A stretch of DNA of 52,515 bases, taken from Spirochaetes bacterium ADurb.Bin133. GTDB taxonomy: Bacteria > Spirochaetota > GWE2-31-10 > MWDO01. Of this stretch, positions 1-9,413 are shown piece by piece (within the stretch, counting starts at the first letter, position 1; every line of letters starts with the position of its first letter). A program made the translations under genes and the position numbers. The DNA lies in assembly GCA_002070605.1 (NCBI GenBank), contig MWDO01000018.1, positions 1-52,515 on the forward strand, written 5' to 3'. The notes below the pieces were generated by a model. It did not search any database. It was not told the origin of the DNA and worked only from the letters and a program-made list of their open reading frames with translations.

Positions 1-195
1 TATGATAAAAGAATTGTTTCAAAGCGTAAAGTCTCATTTTTTGAAATATGCGTCAAGTCTCAAAGTTGAACGACAATTTAAGATACCGTTGTAAATATAA
101 AATAATTAAATATATCTTGCTTTTTTTTTTAATTGATTTTATATAGTATAAAACGTTTTAAAATCTAAAAATATTTCACATAAAGGATAAATTTT

Positions 196-1530
196 ATGGC
201 AAAAGATAAAAAACAGGACGTAAACGGTCTAATGGCGAAAATTGTTTCTCTTTCAAAAAGAAGAGGTTTTGTATTTCAATCTTCCGAAATATACGACGGG
301 CTAAATTCGTGTTGGGATTACGGACCGATCGGAGTAGAGCTCAAGCGAAACGTTAAAGACGCATGGTGGGACTATATGATTCACAGAAGAAACGACATAG
401 TCGGCGTGGATTGTTCCATTCTCATGTCGCCGAAAGTCTGGGAGGCGTCGGGACATCTCAAGAATTTTACCGATCCTCTTGTAGATTGCAAAATATGCAG
501 AAAGAGGTGGCGACAGGATAAACTTGAAGATCCGACAAAATGCCCCGAATGCGGCGGAGAACTAACCGAAGCGAGAAATTTTAACCTGATGTTTAAGACG
601 TTTATGGGACCGATCGAGGACGCGTCGAACGTCGTATATATGAGACCGGAGACGGCGCAAGGCATATTTGTAAATTTTAAAAACGTTCAGCAGAGTTCCA
701 GATTAAAGCCGCCGTTTGGCATCGGTCAAATCGGCAAATCGTTTAGAAACGAGATAACCCCCGGCAACTTCACGTTTAGAACGAGAGAGTTCGAACAGAT
801 GGAGATGGAATTTTTCGTTCCTCCGGACGAGGATGAAAAGTGGTATAAATACTGGATCGATAATAGATACGAGTGGTATATGAAATACGGTATAAAAAAG
901 GATAACTTGCGGATAAGAGAGCATGAAAAGTCCGAATTGGCTCACTACGCAAAAGCGTGCGCCGACGTTGAATATCTCTATCCTTGGGGGTGGGACGAAT
1001 TGGAAGGAATAGCCAACAGAACGGACTTCGATCTAAAGACTCATCAAGAACACAGCGGTAAAGATATGGCTTATTTTGACGAACAGACCAAGGAGAGATA
1101 CCACCCTTACGTTATCGAGCCGGCGGCGGGCGCGGATAGGGCAACTTTAGCGTTCTTGCTCGACGCATACGACGAAGAGGAGGTCGAAGGGGAGACTAGA
1201 GTAGTTTTGAGATTTCACCCGAAAATCGCGCCGATAAAGGTCGGAATATTTCCGTTGATGAAAAAAGACGGACTTTCGGATATCGCCCGTAAGATCGAAG
1301 AAGAACTGCGCGAATATTGGACGACCTTTTACGACGAATCAGGCGCTATCGGCAGGCGATACAGACGCCAGGACGAAATAGGCACGCCGTACGGAGTAAC
1401 GATCGATTATCAAACAAAGGAAGACGATACGGTAACTTTGCGGTTCAGAGACTCGATGAAGCAGGAGAGGATAAAGATAGATCAATTGGTAAATTTTATA
1501 AAAAACGATATGAATAACTTCGTTTTATAA
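196..1530 (+). CDS. glyS: Glycine--tRNA ligase, single-chain (alpha2) type
   Basis: Charges tRNA-Gly with glycine in the cytoplasm. The 444-residue protein is a class II synthetase of the homodimeric type (archaea, eukaryotes, some bacteria including spirochaetes), not the alpha2beta2 type. Visible marks are an N-terminal block around [11 protein letters not shown], a motif-2 region near [13 protein letters not shown], a motif-3 region near [18 protein letters not shown], a C-terminal anticodon-binding domain, and a cysteine set (CKIC, CPEC) typical of the zinc-binding insertion in this subtype. The ATG at 196 has an AAAGGA Shine-Dalgarno about 9 bases upstream. The next gene starts 3 bases after the stop, so the two are probably cotranscribed. 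No T-box leader is visible upstream. Confidence 0.96.
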   Translation: MAKDKKQDVNGLMAKIVSLSKRRGFVFQSSEIYDGLNSCWDYGPIGVELKRNVKDAWWDYMIHRRNDIVGVDCSILMSPKVWEASGHLKNFTDPLVDCKICRKRWRQDKLEDPTKCPECGGELTEARNFNLMFKTFMGPIEDASNVVYMRPETAQGIFVNFKNVQQSSRLKPPFGIGQIGKSFRNEITPGNFTFRTREFEQMEMEFFVPPDEDEKWYKYWIDNRYEWYMKYGIKKDNLRIREHEKSELAHYAKACADVEYLYPWGWDELEGIANRTDFDLKTHQEHSGKDMAYFDEQTKERYHPYVIEPAAGADRATLAFLLDAYDEEEVEGETRVVLRFHPKIAPIKVGIFPLMKKDGLSDIARKIEEELREYWTTFYDESGAIGRRYRRQDEIGTPYGVTIDYQTKEDDTVTLRFRDSMKQERIKIDQLVNFIKNDMNNFVL

Positions 1531-1533
1531 TTT

Positions 1534-4500
1534 ATGGAATTTATTTTATTAATTAATAACATATTAAAAGATCATCTGTTAAATCTGCCCCGCGCCGAAG
1601 CGGATCGAATAAAAGATAAATTTGATTTTTTAGCTACCGGAATATGGGATTCCGGCTTAAAGGTAAAAAAACTAAAAGGGGTCTCCAAAAAAGTTATATT
1701 CGAGGGGCGTTTGAATAAGGCGGATAGAGTTCTTTTTACAATCGGACGCCATAAAGAGAAAACGGCGATCTATATATGGGGCGTCAGCAAACACGACGAT
1801 ATATCGAAAAACGCAAATTTGATAATTCCGGAGAACGCCCCTTTCCTAAATTTTGAAGAGGCGGAAACGGAAGAGAACGAAGAATTTTATTTTGACGATT
1901 TGGGAACGGAGTATTTTACTCAAGAGAATATAGAAGAGGTCGCGTCCGACGATTACGGACCGCAAAAATGGAACGTTTTATCTGATAAAGAGTGGGAGCG
2001 TCTCCTTTTTGGAACAAAAACTACGGATAATCTTGATTTTTATCTATTTTTAACGTCCGATCAGGAAAATATACTAAATATGTCCCCTCCGATTCTTATT
2101 TCTGGAACTGCCGGAAGCGGTAAAACGACGATTTCCATATATTTTCTGCTGAAAAACGCCTATATCGACAAAAAAAGAGTATTTATCACATATAATAACT
2201 ATCTTAAAAGATTTTCCGAGGACGTTTACTCCTCTCTGGTAAAAAACAGCGATTTGGAAAATAAAAGCCGCCCCTTATTTTTGACGTTTAAGGAGACGCT
2301 CAAAGAAATTTTTAACGCTTTTGACTACCAATTTGATTGGAAAAAATACGTCGATTTCCATGAATTTGAGGGGATAATAAGCAATAACCCTCTAGCTGGC
2401 AAATACGACGCCGAGTTGATATGGGAAGAGATACGGGCGATAATAAAAGGGGCTAAACCTCAAATAAACGTCATAATTTTTAAAAAACTGTTCAATTTAT
2501 TATTAAAAAATCAAATTTCCAAAAAAAACATGGAGGATCTTTCGGATTATCTGTTGGGTTTGAAAAATTTATCGATATTCGACAAAATCAACCATCTTGT
2601 CTGCAGAAAATGTAAAATAGATAACTATGATCTTTTCGTTCAAAATTTAGCAGGCAACATTGACTCTAATTCCGAGTTGTTTAAAAGCATACTTTCAGAG
2701 ATATTGAGTACGGTAGATAAAAAAAATAAAGACTTGACGTTTCAACTTCTCTCGTTCGACGAATACAGATCGCTCGGTAGAAAGAGAGCTCCGAATTTTA
2801 TTTACGACAGAAAAGATATTTACGCTCTTGCCGAATACTATCAGAATAAATTAAACGAAGAAAACAGGCGCGACGAGATAGACCTTACCAAAATAGCTCT
2901 AGACCTTTTAGAGAAAAACGATAGCGAGGCGTTTAAATTTGATCTGGTCGTATGCGACGAAGTTCAGGATTTTACGGAAATTCAACTTCAACTTATATTT
3001 AAATTAGCAAAAGATTACAACAACATTCTCTTCTCCGGCGATCCCAAACAGATCATAAATCCCAGCGGTTTTAGATGGGAAGAGGTAAAAAATAAATTTT
3101 TTGAGAGGGGGGTCAATGTCCCCGAAGTAGTTCCTTTAAAATTGAATTTTAGAAGCGTGGGAAGCATTGTGAAATTTGCCAACTCTCTCCTCGATCTGAA
3201 ACAGAAACTTGTCGGAATATCCAATACGGAGTATAGGGAAGAGTATAAATTTAACGGGAAGCCGATAGCGGTAATACATAAGATAAAAGAATCCGAGATG
3301 TTGTCAAAACTTAAAATTTCATCCGCCGGTCGAATAATTTTGGTAAGGGACTCGAACGAGATGGTGAAATTGAAACGGGAATTGAAGTCGGAACTGATTT
3401 TTACGATAAGCGACGCCAAAGGGCTTGAATTTGACACCGTTTTGGTTTGGAAGTTTTTAAACGGTAAAAAATCAAAAGATATCTGGAGAAAAATAGAAGA
3501 TAATAGCGCAAATACGGAAGAACGCGCCCCGTATATAAAAAATGAGATAAATCTGCTTTACGTGGCGTCAACCAGAGCGCGGACTAACTTAATATTTTAC
3601 GACGGAGAAAAAGAATCGGAGATATGGAAAATTGAAAGCTTAGAAGAACATATTTATAAAACTAACGATACCGTCGCTTTATCCGAAGTCTGGAATAAAA
3701 TATCGTCGCCGAAAGATTGGGAAAAACAAGGGGACTATTTTTTTGAAAGAGAACACTATAAAGCGGCTCTGGAATGCTATAAAAATTCGGGAAATATTGA
3801 GAAAAGCAGTCAAGCCGAAGCGTACATATACGAAGCGGAAAAAAACTACGTAAAAGCGGCTGAGTTGTTTGAACATTTTAAAGATTTTGAGAGAGCCGCG
3901 ATTAATTACGAACTCGCCGAAAATTATCAAAAATCATTAAAAATGTGGAAACTTTTGAATAGAGAAGATAAAGCGATAATTTGCAGGATAAAGATATTTG
4001 AGTTAAACGGCGAGCACAATAACGCGGCGGACGAATGGGAAAAACTAGGCGATATAGAGGCGGCTTTTAAGAATTGGGAAAAGGCGAAAAATTATAAGAA
4101 AATGGCGGCTTATTATAAGATAAAAAAAGATATACCTAAATTAGCCGATATATCGGAGAAAATTCAGGATTATAAAGCCGCCGCCGGTTATTATAAAAAA
4201 TTAAAAAGAGACGAGGACGCCGCGCGATGCTACTACAAATCGGGAGATTATGCAAACGCCGTTAAGTTATACAAAAAATTGAGAAATACCGAAGAGCTGT
4301 ATAAGTGTTATAAGGAGTTAAAAGATTATTATAACCTTGGGAAGTTGTCTCTGTCAAAAAAAGAAGTAGAGAACGCGCTTTTTTATTTTAACAAGTTCTT
4401 AGAGATCGATCAAAATAATAGAGAAATACTGGAAAACAATTTAAAGAGAGCAAGAAAAAATAGCTTGGATAGCGCCGTTTATAATTCGTTAGTCGGAGAT

Positions 4501-5616
4501 AAAAATATGGCCGGCGATCTATTTTTAGCGTACGATTATACGAACCTTGCGATAGAACAATATAAGGAGACCGAAAATCACTTTAGATTGTTTAGGGCGT
4601 ATGAACTTAGCGGCGCGTTTTATGAAGCCGGAATTGAAGTCGAAAAAATTCCCGAAAATGAAAATTTAAATCTCGCTCTTGTATGTTTTAATAAATTCGT
4701 ATTTAATAAACAAACAAAAAAATCCGTCGATAAAAATGGAGAAATTATTTATAACGAGGCGGAAAAATATTTTTCCGAAGGAGATTATAAAAAAGCGTAT
4801 GTAAGATACGGCGCGCTAAATATGAGAGAGGAGACGACTAAAACTTTAATTAAACTTAAAAACGACAATATAGCTCTTCTCTATTTTACCGATCGAGAAT
4901 ATCGCGACGAATTATCCAAATATATCGATACTTCGTTAAATAATAACGTTACTCTAGATGCGATAAAAATAATGGTAAGTTACGTCGATGCTATGAAGAT
5001 TGATTATAAAGCTGATAGACATAAAGATTCTATATATTTTCATCTAATTATCAAGCTTTTATATAAAATCGTCGATTTTGATAACGAAGAAGACGAAAAA
5101 CTGCTCTATTTAAAATCTTTGCTCGAAACTCGTCGATATAGTATTATGGATTATTACAGTAAAGAATATCTATTATGTTTATTAAAATTGAAGTTATATA
5201 ACGACGCAGAAATTTTATTTACTTCCATAAAAGAAAAAGAGACATATAACCCTATAAGCGAAGAGGAGAAGAAGGATCTGGAAGATTATCTTCATACGCT
5301 AAAAGATACTCAGGATAAAAACATAAAAGCGTTGTATTATAATTATTTTGACGATGAAACTAATTATGCAAAAAGTATGAACGAACTTCCCGTCGCTTAT
5401 AATAATACGTATTTATTCGATAATAAAGAAAATCATGTGAAATTAGTAGATTTTTATATAAAAGAAAACAAATTAGCCGCCGCTATGAGAATAGCTCGGT
5501 CTTTCAACAATAATCTAAAAATTGCCGAGATATACGAATTAAAAAAAGATTACGCAAGGGCGGAAAAGTATTATGAAAAAGCTAAAAAGCCAAAAAAATC
5601 GTCGAAAGGTACTTAA
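1534..5616 (+). CDS. RelE/ParE-like domain + UvrD/Rep-type SF1 helicase + TPR-repeat giant protein
   Basis: A 1360-residue multidomain protein. Residues about 10-95 look like a RelE/ParE toxin fold (helices, then VKKLKG, FEGRLNKADRVLFTIG and IYIWGVSKHDD). Residues about 190-700 carry the SF1 helicase motifs: Walker A GTAGSGKTT (~191), Walker B DEVQDF (~475), FSGDPKQI, LNFRSVGSI, SDAKGLEFDTV and LLYVASTRAR (~677). From about 728 to the end there are many short helical repeats of TPR type (EKQGDYFFEREHYKAALECY and degenerate copies). The overall plan resembles TRANK1-like UvrD/TPR proteins. It follows glyS by 3 bases and has no clear Shine-Dalgarno of its own. Helicase activity is well supported; the RelE-like call is from pattern only. 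Its role (RNA/DNA repair, stress or defence) is unknown. Confidence 0.85.
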   Translation: MEFILLINNILKDHLLNLPRAEADRIKDKFDFLATGIWDSGLKVKKLKGVSKKVIFEGRLNKADRVLFTIGRHKEKTAIYIWGVSKHDDISKNANLIIPENAPFLNFEEAETEENEEFYFDDLGTEYFTQENIEEVASDDYGPQKWNVLSDKEWERLLFGTKTTDNLDFYLFLTSDQENILNMSPPILISGTAGSGKTTISIYFLLKNAYIDKKRVFITYNNYLKRFSEDVYSSLVKNSDLENKSRPLFLTFKETLKEIFNAFDYQFDWKKYVDFHEFEGIISNNPLAGKYDAELIWEEIRAIIKGAKPQINVIIFKKLFNLLLKNQISKKNMEDLSDYLLGLKNLSIFDKINHLVCRKCKIDNYDLFVQNLAGNIDSNSELFKSILSEILSTVDKKNKDLTFQLLSFDEYRSLGRKRAPNFIYDRKDIYALAEYYQNKLNEENRRDEIDLTKIALDLLEKNDSEAFKFDLVVCDEVQDFTEIQLQLIFKLAKDYNNILFSGDPKQIINPSGFRWEEVKNKFFERGVNVPEVVPLKLNFRSVGSIVKFANSLLDLKQKLVGISNTEYREEYKFNGKPIAVIHKIKESEMLSKLKISSAGRIILVRDSNEMVKLKRELKSELIFTISDAKGLEFDTVLVWKFLNGKKSKDIWRKIEDNSANTEERAPYIKNEINLLYVASTRARTNLIFYDGEKESEIWKIESLEEHIYKTNDTVALSEVWNKISSPKDWEKQGDYFFEREHYKAALECYKNSGNIEKSSQAEAYIYEAEKNYVKAAELFEHFKDFERAAINYELAENYQKSLKMWKLLNREDKAIICRIKIFELNGEHNNAADEWEKLGDIEAAFKNWEKAKNYKKMAAYYKIKKDIPKLADISEKIQDYKAAAGYYKKLKRDEDAARCYYKSGDYANAVKLYKKLRNTEELYKCYKELKDYYNLGKLSLSKKEVENALFYFNKFLEIDQNNREILENNLKRARKNSLDSAVYNSLVGDKNMAGDLFLAYDYTNLAIEQYKETENHFRLFRAYELSGAFYEAGIEVEKIPENENLNLALVCFNKFVFNKQTKKSVDKNGEIIYNEAEKYFSEGDYKKAYVRYGALNMREETTKTLIKLKNDNIALLYFTDREYRDELSKYIDTSLNNNVTLDAIKIMVSYVDAMKIDYKADRHKDSIYFHLIIKLLYKIVDFDNEEDEKLLYLKSLLETRRYSIMDYYSKEYLLCLLKLKLYNDAEILFTSIKEKETYNPISEEEKKDLEDYLHTLKDTQDKNIKALYYNYFDDETNYAKSMNELPVAYNNTYLFDNKENHVKLVDFYIKENKLAAAMRIARSFNNNLKIAEIYELKKDYARAEKYYEKAKKPKKSSKGT

Positions 5617-5630
5617 AAAACGATTTTTTT
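5592..5630 (+). terminator. Probable intrinsic terminator at the end of the helicase gene
   Basis: The arm AAAAAAATCGT (5592-5602) and its complement ACGATTTTTTT (5620-5630) form a hairpin whose 3' arm is itself a T run. It overlaps the last codons of the helicase gene. The stem is AT-rich, so strength is uncertain. Confidence 0.5.
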
Positions 5631-5636
5631 GAATAA

Positions 5637-5668
5637 TTGAATGAATTTACGCAAACTTGAGATATAAT
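5637..5668 (+). promoter_or_regulatory. Candidate promoter for the 5675 lipoprotein gene
   Basis: TTGAAT (5637-5642) and a perfect TATAAT (5663-5668) are separated by 20 bases, which is long. The start codon lies only 6 bases after the -10 box, so the transcript could be leaderless or nearly so. No Shine-Dalgarno is visible before the ATG, which agrees with this. Confidence 0.4.
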
Positions 5669-5674
5669 AGTTGT

Positions 5675-6109
5675 ATGGAAAAAAAAGTATTATCGGTTGC
5701 GCTTATAGCGGTTGTTTTGTTTTCATGTCGCTTCTTACACGATCCGTTCAGAGACGATTTTTTTATAACTGCGGACGACGTTAAGAAAGCAAATATGCGG
5801 GTATATCCCGAAAGCGACGAGATAACGATAGGGCCAATAGCAAGCGGCGGGGACTATTACGGGAAATGCGTATTGTATAAAGATATTGCCGAGGATGTCG
5901 ATATAGAAGTTATCTCCGACAAGAGTTACATCAAGGTCGTAACGGCAAATTTTACAATGACGGACGAAACTGCAGAAGTCGGTTATATCATTCAAACCAA
6001 AAATTTAGCGGCAAACAGTTTGTACGAGGCAAGTCTTTATCTCAATTGTTCCGTCGGCGTCTCTAATTTATTTAAGCAGATAAGAATTAAGATAAAATTT
6101 TCCTTGTAA
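5675..6109 (+). CDS. Small lipoprotein of unknown function
   Basis: Predicted 144-residue secreted lipoprotein. The ATG at 5675 is chosen over the upstream in-frame ATG at 5657 because it gives a proper signal peptide, MEKKVLSVALIAVVLFSC, ending in a lipobox-like FSC. The mature part is rich in beta-forming sequence and has no motif that I recognise; it looks like a single immunoglobulin-like or BACON-like beta-sandwich of about 110 residues. It lies between the helicase gene and a larger lipoprotein gene on the same strand (39-base gap to the downstream start), so it may share an operon with the latter. Function unknown. Confidence 0.75.
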   Translation: MEKKVLSVALIAVVLFSCRFLHDPFRDDFFITADDVKKANMRVYPESDEITIGPIASGGDYYGKCVLYKDIAEDVDIEVISDKSYIKVVTANFTMTDETAEVGYIIQTKNLAANSLYEASLYLNCSVGVSNLFKQIRIKIKFSL

Positions 6110-6147
6110 AATAATATTTACTATTAGGAATGTCGATTATAATAAAT

Positions 6148-8151
6148 ATGAAAAAATCTTTACCGGTAATATTATGCGTATTGTTTGTTATATTAGCAAA
6201 TAATTGTTCGCGGACTAAACTTGACTATAAAAAAAGCGTTTTATCGGGTATAGTAACTTTTGAACGCAACTACTCCAAATCGACTTTTATAAATAAAGAG
6301 ACCGTTGAACAAACTTTTAATAACAACGATCTTGATTTCTGGATCATCGCTACGGATGAAAATAATAAGGAGATGGAAGATTTTCGCATTAACATTAGAA
6401 ACGCGGCAAAAAAATTAAGAGACAAATATTTAATTGAGGTTCCGGTTTCTGATAATAAATTTTATTATCACAATTTTAACGAAACGATGTCTATTTATTC
6501 TAACGGTAATAGAAAATACGCCGAAAACGCCGAAGAAGATATAACTCTATTTAGAGAAATTCAAGCAAACGTTTTGTTTAACGTTTATTCTATAAAATAC
6601 GACGGTTTTATACAAAGTTCTCTTCAAAAATATATGGAGCTAATAGACAGGGGATACATATTAGCGCCCATTCCATCTTCCGAGGTATTGGGACCAGACT
6701 GGAATATTAACAGCAACCTTCGTTTAAATATGAGGTTTGATAATTTAAAAAAAGACGACATTTTTAGTTCCATCAATAAGAAAAACTTCTATATTACTTT
6801 TGATAAAGACGTATATATTGATTTTAAAATAAACGATTACATATACGGAGATATAATTTACGGCAAAAATAATTTATTTGAATTTTACGTCGAAGTTAAA
6901 TCCCCATCTTTAAAAATAAAATCGGCGGAAATTATTACGAATAACAATGAAATTCTTTTTGCTTATAAAGATTTGGACGTTAAAGCGTTTACAAAAAAAG
7001 GCAAATTTGAAAATGGGGACTCTTTTAGATACTACTATTTGAAAATATATTTTGAAAACGGCAATACGGCGTTTACCGCTCCGATTTGGTTGATAAAAGA
7101 AAAAAAGTTGATTATCAATAATATTTTAGAAAAACCGATTTTGTCTTTTGAAAAAAGAAACGGGGTCAATATCTCTTTTAACGTTGAAAACGTCTCGGGG
7201 GAAAATTTGTCCGACGCGGAAGTTACGGTTAAAGGGGACGGAGATTATCTATATCGGGAAAATTTATCGTTTAAAAAATGGGAAAAAAAGAAATTGTCTG
7301 TCGATTATTATTTTGATAATACCGGAGACGAAACGATCAATATCCAATGCCGACATAACGAAACTCTGTTCAACGGACAGATAAAAATTAATAAAAATAA
7401 AGAAATAAAAAAAATATTATTCGACGGGGCGCATAAAAATATTTTTGCAGACGACATGAATAAGATAGTCGAACGCCTGAATAAAAACGATTATTACGCT
7501 CGAGTCGAAAAATCGATAGAGATAGCGGACGACTACAACGAATTAATAAAATACGACGCCGTAGTCGTTACGGCGCCAAATAAAGTTTTTGATCTGATAG
7601 ATCAAAATATGAAATTATTCATCTCTATGAATAAATATGTTTATAACGGCGGAACATTAATTCTTGCAGGGTACAACGATAAAACCACCGAAGCGCCTAT
7701 AATTTTTATGAACGAGCTTCTCAGAGTAGTATATTCTCCGGTTAGATTTAGAGTCGACGAGAAATTCGCTCTGATTCCGATCGGAGACGATACGAATAAT
7801 TTTAGAGACGACTCAAAAATCCCGGTATTCAATAATATTGAAAAATTTGACAAAGACGACTCTATAAACTCGATTTACCTTAAAAATCCCATAGAATTTG
7901 TCTCTCTAAACGGATTGCCGGTAAATAAATTATATAACGTAAAACCGTTGATTGTATTTTCAGAGACGACAAATGTCAAAGGGTTAATTTCAAAAAATTA
8001 TTCGGAGCGTTCCGCCGGAATAGTTCACAATTTTGGCTTTGGAAAAGTAGTCGTTTTATCAGGAATAAATTTTACGGACTACGATCTAGATAATCTCGAT
8101 AATAAAGAGTGGTTTATCGCTATGCTGAAATATGTCCTTAAAAAAGGATAA
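6148..8151 (+). CDS. Large lipoprotein with a C-terminal DUF4350/glutamine-amidotransferase-like domain
   Basis: Predicted 667-residue lipoprotein. The start at 6148 gives the signal peptide MKKSLPVILCVLFVILANNC with lipobox LANNC; an in-frame ATG at 6130 would only add six residues in front of it. The N-terminal two thirds is a beta-rich region, with a CARDB-like stretch (VNISFNVENVSGENLSDAEVTV, shown here split by function not position) around residues 340-430. The last 230 residues (from KKILFDGAHKN) resemble the Rossmann-like DUF4350/ThuA-like amidotransferase fold: YDAVVVTAPN, YNGGTLILAGYND, then FGFGKVVVLSGINFTD. No catalytic Cys triad is obvious, so it may bind rather than cleave. Exact role unknown; probably periplasmic or surface-exposed. 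Confidence 0.72.
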   Translation: MKKSLPVILCVLFVILANNCSRTKLDYKKSVLSGIVTFERNYSKSTFINKETVEQTFNNNDLDFWIIATDENNKEMEDFRINIRNAAKKLRDKYLIEVPVSDNKFYYHNFNETMSIYSNGNRKYAENAEEDITLFREIQANVLFNVYSIKYDGFIQSSLQKYMELIDRGYILAPIPSSEVLGPDWNINSNLRLNMRFDNLKKDDIFSSINKKNFYITFDKDVYIDFKINDYIYGDIIYGKNNLFEFYVEVKSPSLKIKSAEIITNNNEILFAYKDLDVKAFTKKGKFENGDSFRYYYLKIYFENGNTAFTAPIWLIKEKKLIINNILEKPILSFEKRNGVNISFNVENVSGENLSDAEVTVKGDGDYLYRENLSFKKWEKKKLSVDYYFDNTGDETINIQCRHNETLFNGQIKINKNKEIKKILFDGAHKNIFADDMNKIVERLNKNDYYARVEKSIEIADDYNELIKYDAVVVTAPNKVFDLIDQNMKLFISMNKYVYNGGTLILAGYNDKTTEAPIIFMNELLRVVYSPVRFRVDEKFALIPIGDDTNNFRDDSKIPVFNNIEKFDKDDSINSIYLKNPIEFVSLNGLPVNKLYNVKPLIVFSETTNVKGLISKNYSERSAGIVHNFGFGKVVVLSGINFTDYDLDNLDNKEWFIAMLKYVLKKG

Positions 8152-8280
8152 TCGCCGCCTGCAAATACCGCTATAAATAATTAAAATAAATTCAAGAAAT
8201 TTGCTAAAAAAAGCTAAAGCGCCGGTTAAAAACTTCCGAAGATAAATACGTTAACGGTTATTAAATTACCTTTCTTGATT

Positions 8281-8312
8281 AGCGTTTGTTTTTGCGGGCA
8301 AACGCTTTTTTT
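8281..8312 (+). terminator. Intrinsic terminator
   Basis: AGCGTTTG pairs with CAAACGCT around a short GC-containing loop and is followed by a run of seven or more T. It lies 130 bases past the lipoprotein stop codon and probably ends that transcript. Confidence 0.8.
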
Positions 8313-8344
8313 ATTAATTGCATATCTGTTTTATCGGCTTATCT

Positions 8345-8446
8345 CTATAGTTTTTACGTATGATAGACGCAATTAGGATAATTTTCTATTGCGAGCGCGT
8401 ATAATAACTGTTTTTGAGCGGCGATATTTAACAGTTGTGTCATTTA
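8345..8446 (-). pseudogene. Decayed fragment of the mobile-element gene (3' end only)
   Basis: This intergenic stretch matches the left end and gene 3' end of the three gene-carrying elements. The run ACGTA..AGACGC, then GATAATTTTCTATTGCGAGCGCGTATAA, CTGTTTTTGAGCGGCGATAT and TTAACAGTTGTGTCATTT follows the copy at 33447-33540 almost base for base, and similarity is lost after about 8446. It therefore represents a truncated fourth copy; the rest of the gene and the right end are gone. No target duplication can be seen. Confidence 0.8.
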
Positions 8447-8461
8447 TTTTATCAAATCCGC

Positions 8462-8490
8462 TTGTATTTTTTTTAAAATTGAAATATAAT
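8462..8490 (+). promoter_or_regulatory. Promoter for the response regulator at 8516
   Basis: TTGTAT (8462-8467), a 17-base spacer and a perfect TATAAT (8485-8490). Transcription would start near 8497, leaving a leader of about 20 bases that holds the AGGGG Shine-Dalgarno before the ATG at 8516. This also argues against the in-frame ATG at 8489, which sits inside the -10 box. Confidence 0.65.
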
Positions 8491-8515
8491 GAATAATAAA
8501 AAATCAGGGGCTATT

Positions 8516-8893
8516 ATGAAAAATATTTTGGTTGTTGACGATGAAACCAATATTCAAAATTTATTGGAAGATATTCTTGCCGGCGAAGGGTATAAGATTT
8601 TTTTATCAGACGGCGGAGAAGACTCTATAAACATTATCAAAAACAACAAAATTGATCTGATAATTTTAGATATGATGATGCCTAAAGCTTCAGGTCAAGA
8701 GTTGTACACGTCTATAAAGATTAAATTAGAAAGGGAGGGTAAGAAAGCTCCTCCGGCAATAATCTTAACGGCGCACCCCGGAGCTGAGAACACGCAGTTC
8801 CTATTAATGATGGAGGCGGGTATAAAGAAACTAATACCCAAACCGTTTCAAATTAGCGAGCTTCTGGACGCCGTTAAGGAGTGTATTAATTAA
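8516..8893 (+). CDS. Single-domain response regulator (CheY-like)
   Basis: A 125-residue receiver domain with no output domain. It has the acidic pair in VVDDE near the N-terminus, the phospho-acceptor aspartate in LIILDMMMP (~residue 52), the conserved Thr in ILTAHPG and the conserved Lys in IPKPF. The ATG at 8516 is preferred over 8489: it is preceded by CAGGGGCTATT and starts the usual MKNILVVDDE. The gene is monocistronic, with its own promoter, and its end overlaps by 8 bases that of a convergent small gene. No histidine kinase is encoded in the window, so the partner is unknown. Confidence 0.92.
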   Translation: MKNILVVDDETNIQNLLEDILAGEGYKIFLSDGGEDSINIIKNNKIDLIILDMMMPKASGQELYTSIKIKLEREGKKAPPAIILTAHPGAENTQFLLMMEAGIKKLIPKPFQISELLDAVKECIN

Positions 8894-9092
8894 TAGACGA
8901 TTTTTCCTTCTCAGTTCTATAATTATTAAGTAACGTTATGTAGTCGTTTGCGGCCGATTCTATCTCTCTTTCAAGTTTTTCTACAGTATCTGAAAGTTCT
9001 ATTTTGTCGATAATAGATCTGCCGATGTTTATAGCGGCTCTTTTGTAATTAGTTTCTAACAACCCTAATTTCTTTAATTTACCATCGCTCAT
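8886..9092 (-). CDS. Small helical protein, unknown function
   Basis: A 68-residue protein, hydrophilic and probably all-helical, with a heptad-like stretch ELSDTVEKLEREIESAANDY suggesting a short coiled coil. No family is recognised. It converges on the response regulator with an 8-base overlap. An AAGAGG lies about 13 bases before the ATG, which is rather far for a ribosome binding site. The codon pattern resembles neighbouring genes, and the strand is otherwise unused here, so I think it is real; confidence is moderate because of the small size. Confidence 0.6.
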   Translation of the reverse strand: MSDGKLKKLGLLETNYKRAAINIGRSIIDKIELSDTVEKLEREIESAANDYITLLNNYRTEKEKSSIN

Positions 9093-9181
9093 AAATTATT
9101 AAAAACCTCTTATTAAAAAAAGAATTACGATAAATATAACATATTTTAAGTATAAAAACAATTAAAATATGATATTCCCAT

Positions 9182-9317
9182 GTACTCCCGTCGGTTTTTT
9201 TGGAGATAAAAAAATAATTGACACATATGCGTCGATTTTTTATGCGACAATTGTCGCGCGTTATCGACGCGATGCATATGTGTCAATTTCTCCTCCGCCC
9301 CAAAAACCGACGGACGC
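9182..9317. mobile_element. MITE-like element, 136 bp, hairpin type
   Basis: Ends are GTACTCCCGTCGGTTTTTTT on the left and the complement CCCCAAAAACCGACGGACGC on the right. Inside, inward-facing TTGACACATATGC and GCATATGTGTCAA bracket a core with GCGACAATTGTCGC; the whole can fold into one long hairpin. Flanks TATTCCCAT (9173-9181) and TATTTCTAT (9318-9326) agree at 7 of 9 positions, consistent with an aged 9-bp target duplication. It sits between the divergent starts of the 68-aa gene and proC. No coding capacity. Confidence 0.82.
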
Positions 9318-9413
9318 TATTTCTATAATATAAAAATTTATTAGCTCAAATTATTTCTTGATATTATTCACTTTTTTATATAAAATCGAATTCAAACGAT
9401 TGTGAGGGGAAAA

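Noticed and set aside
381-665. Minus-strand open frames within glyS, uvrA, galK and other large genes
   Set aside because: They lie antisense to strongly conserved proteins and have no homology or ribosome binding site that I can see.
9218-9245. TTGACA within the half-sites as -35 boxes of outward promoters
   Set aside because: The half-sites face inward in the elements and no matching -10 box at 16-18 bases is consistent among copies.
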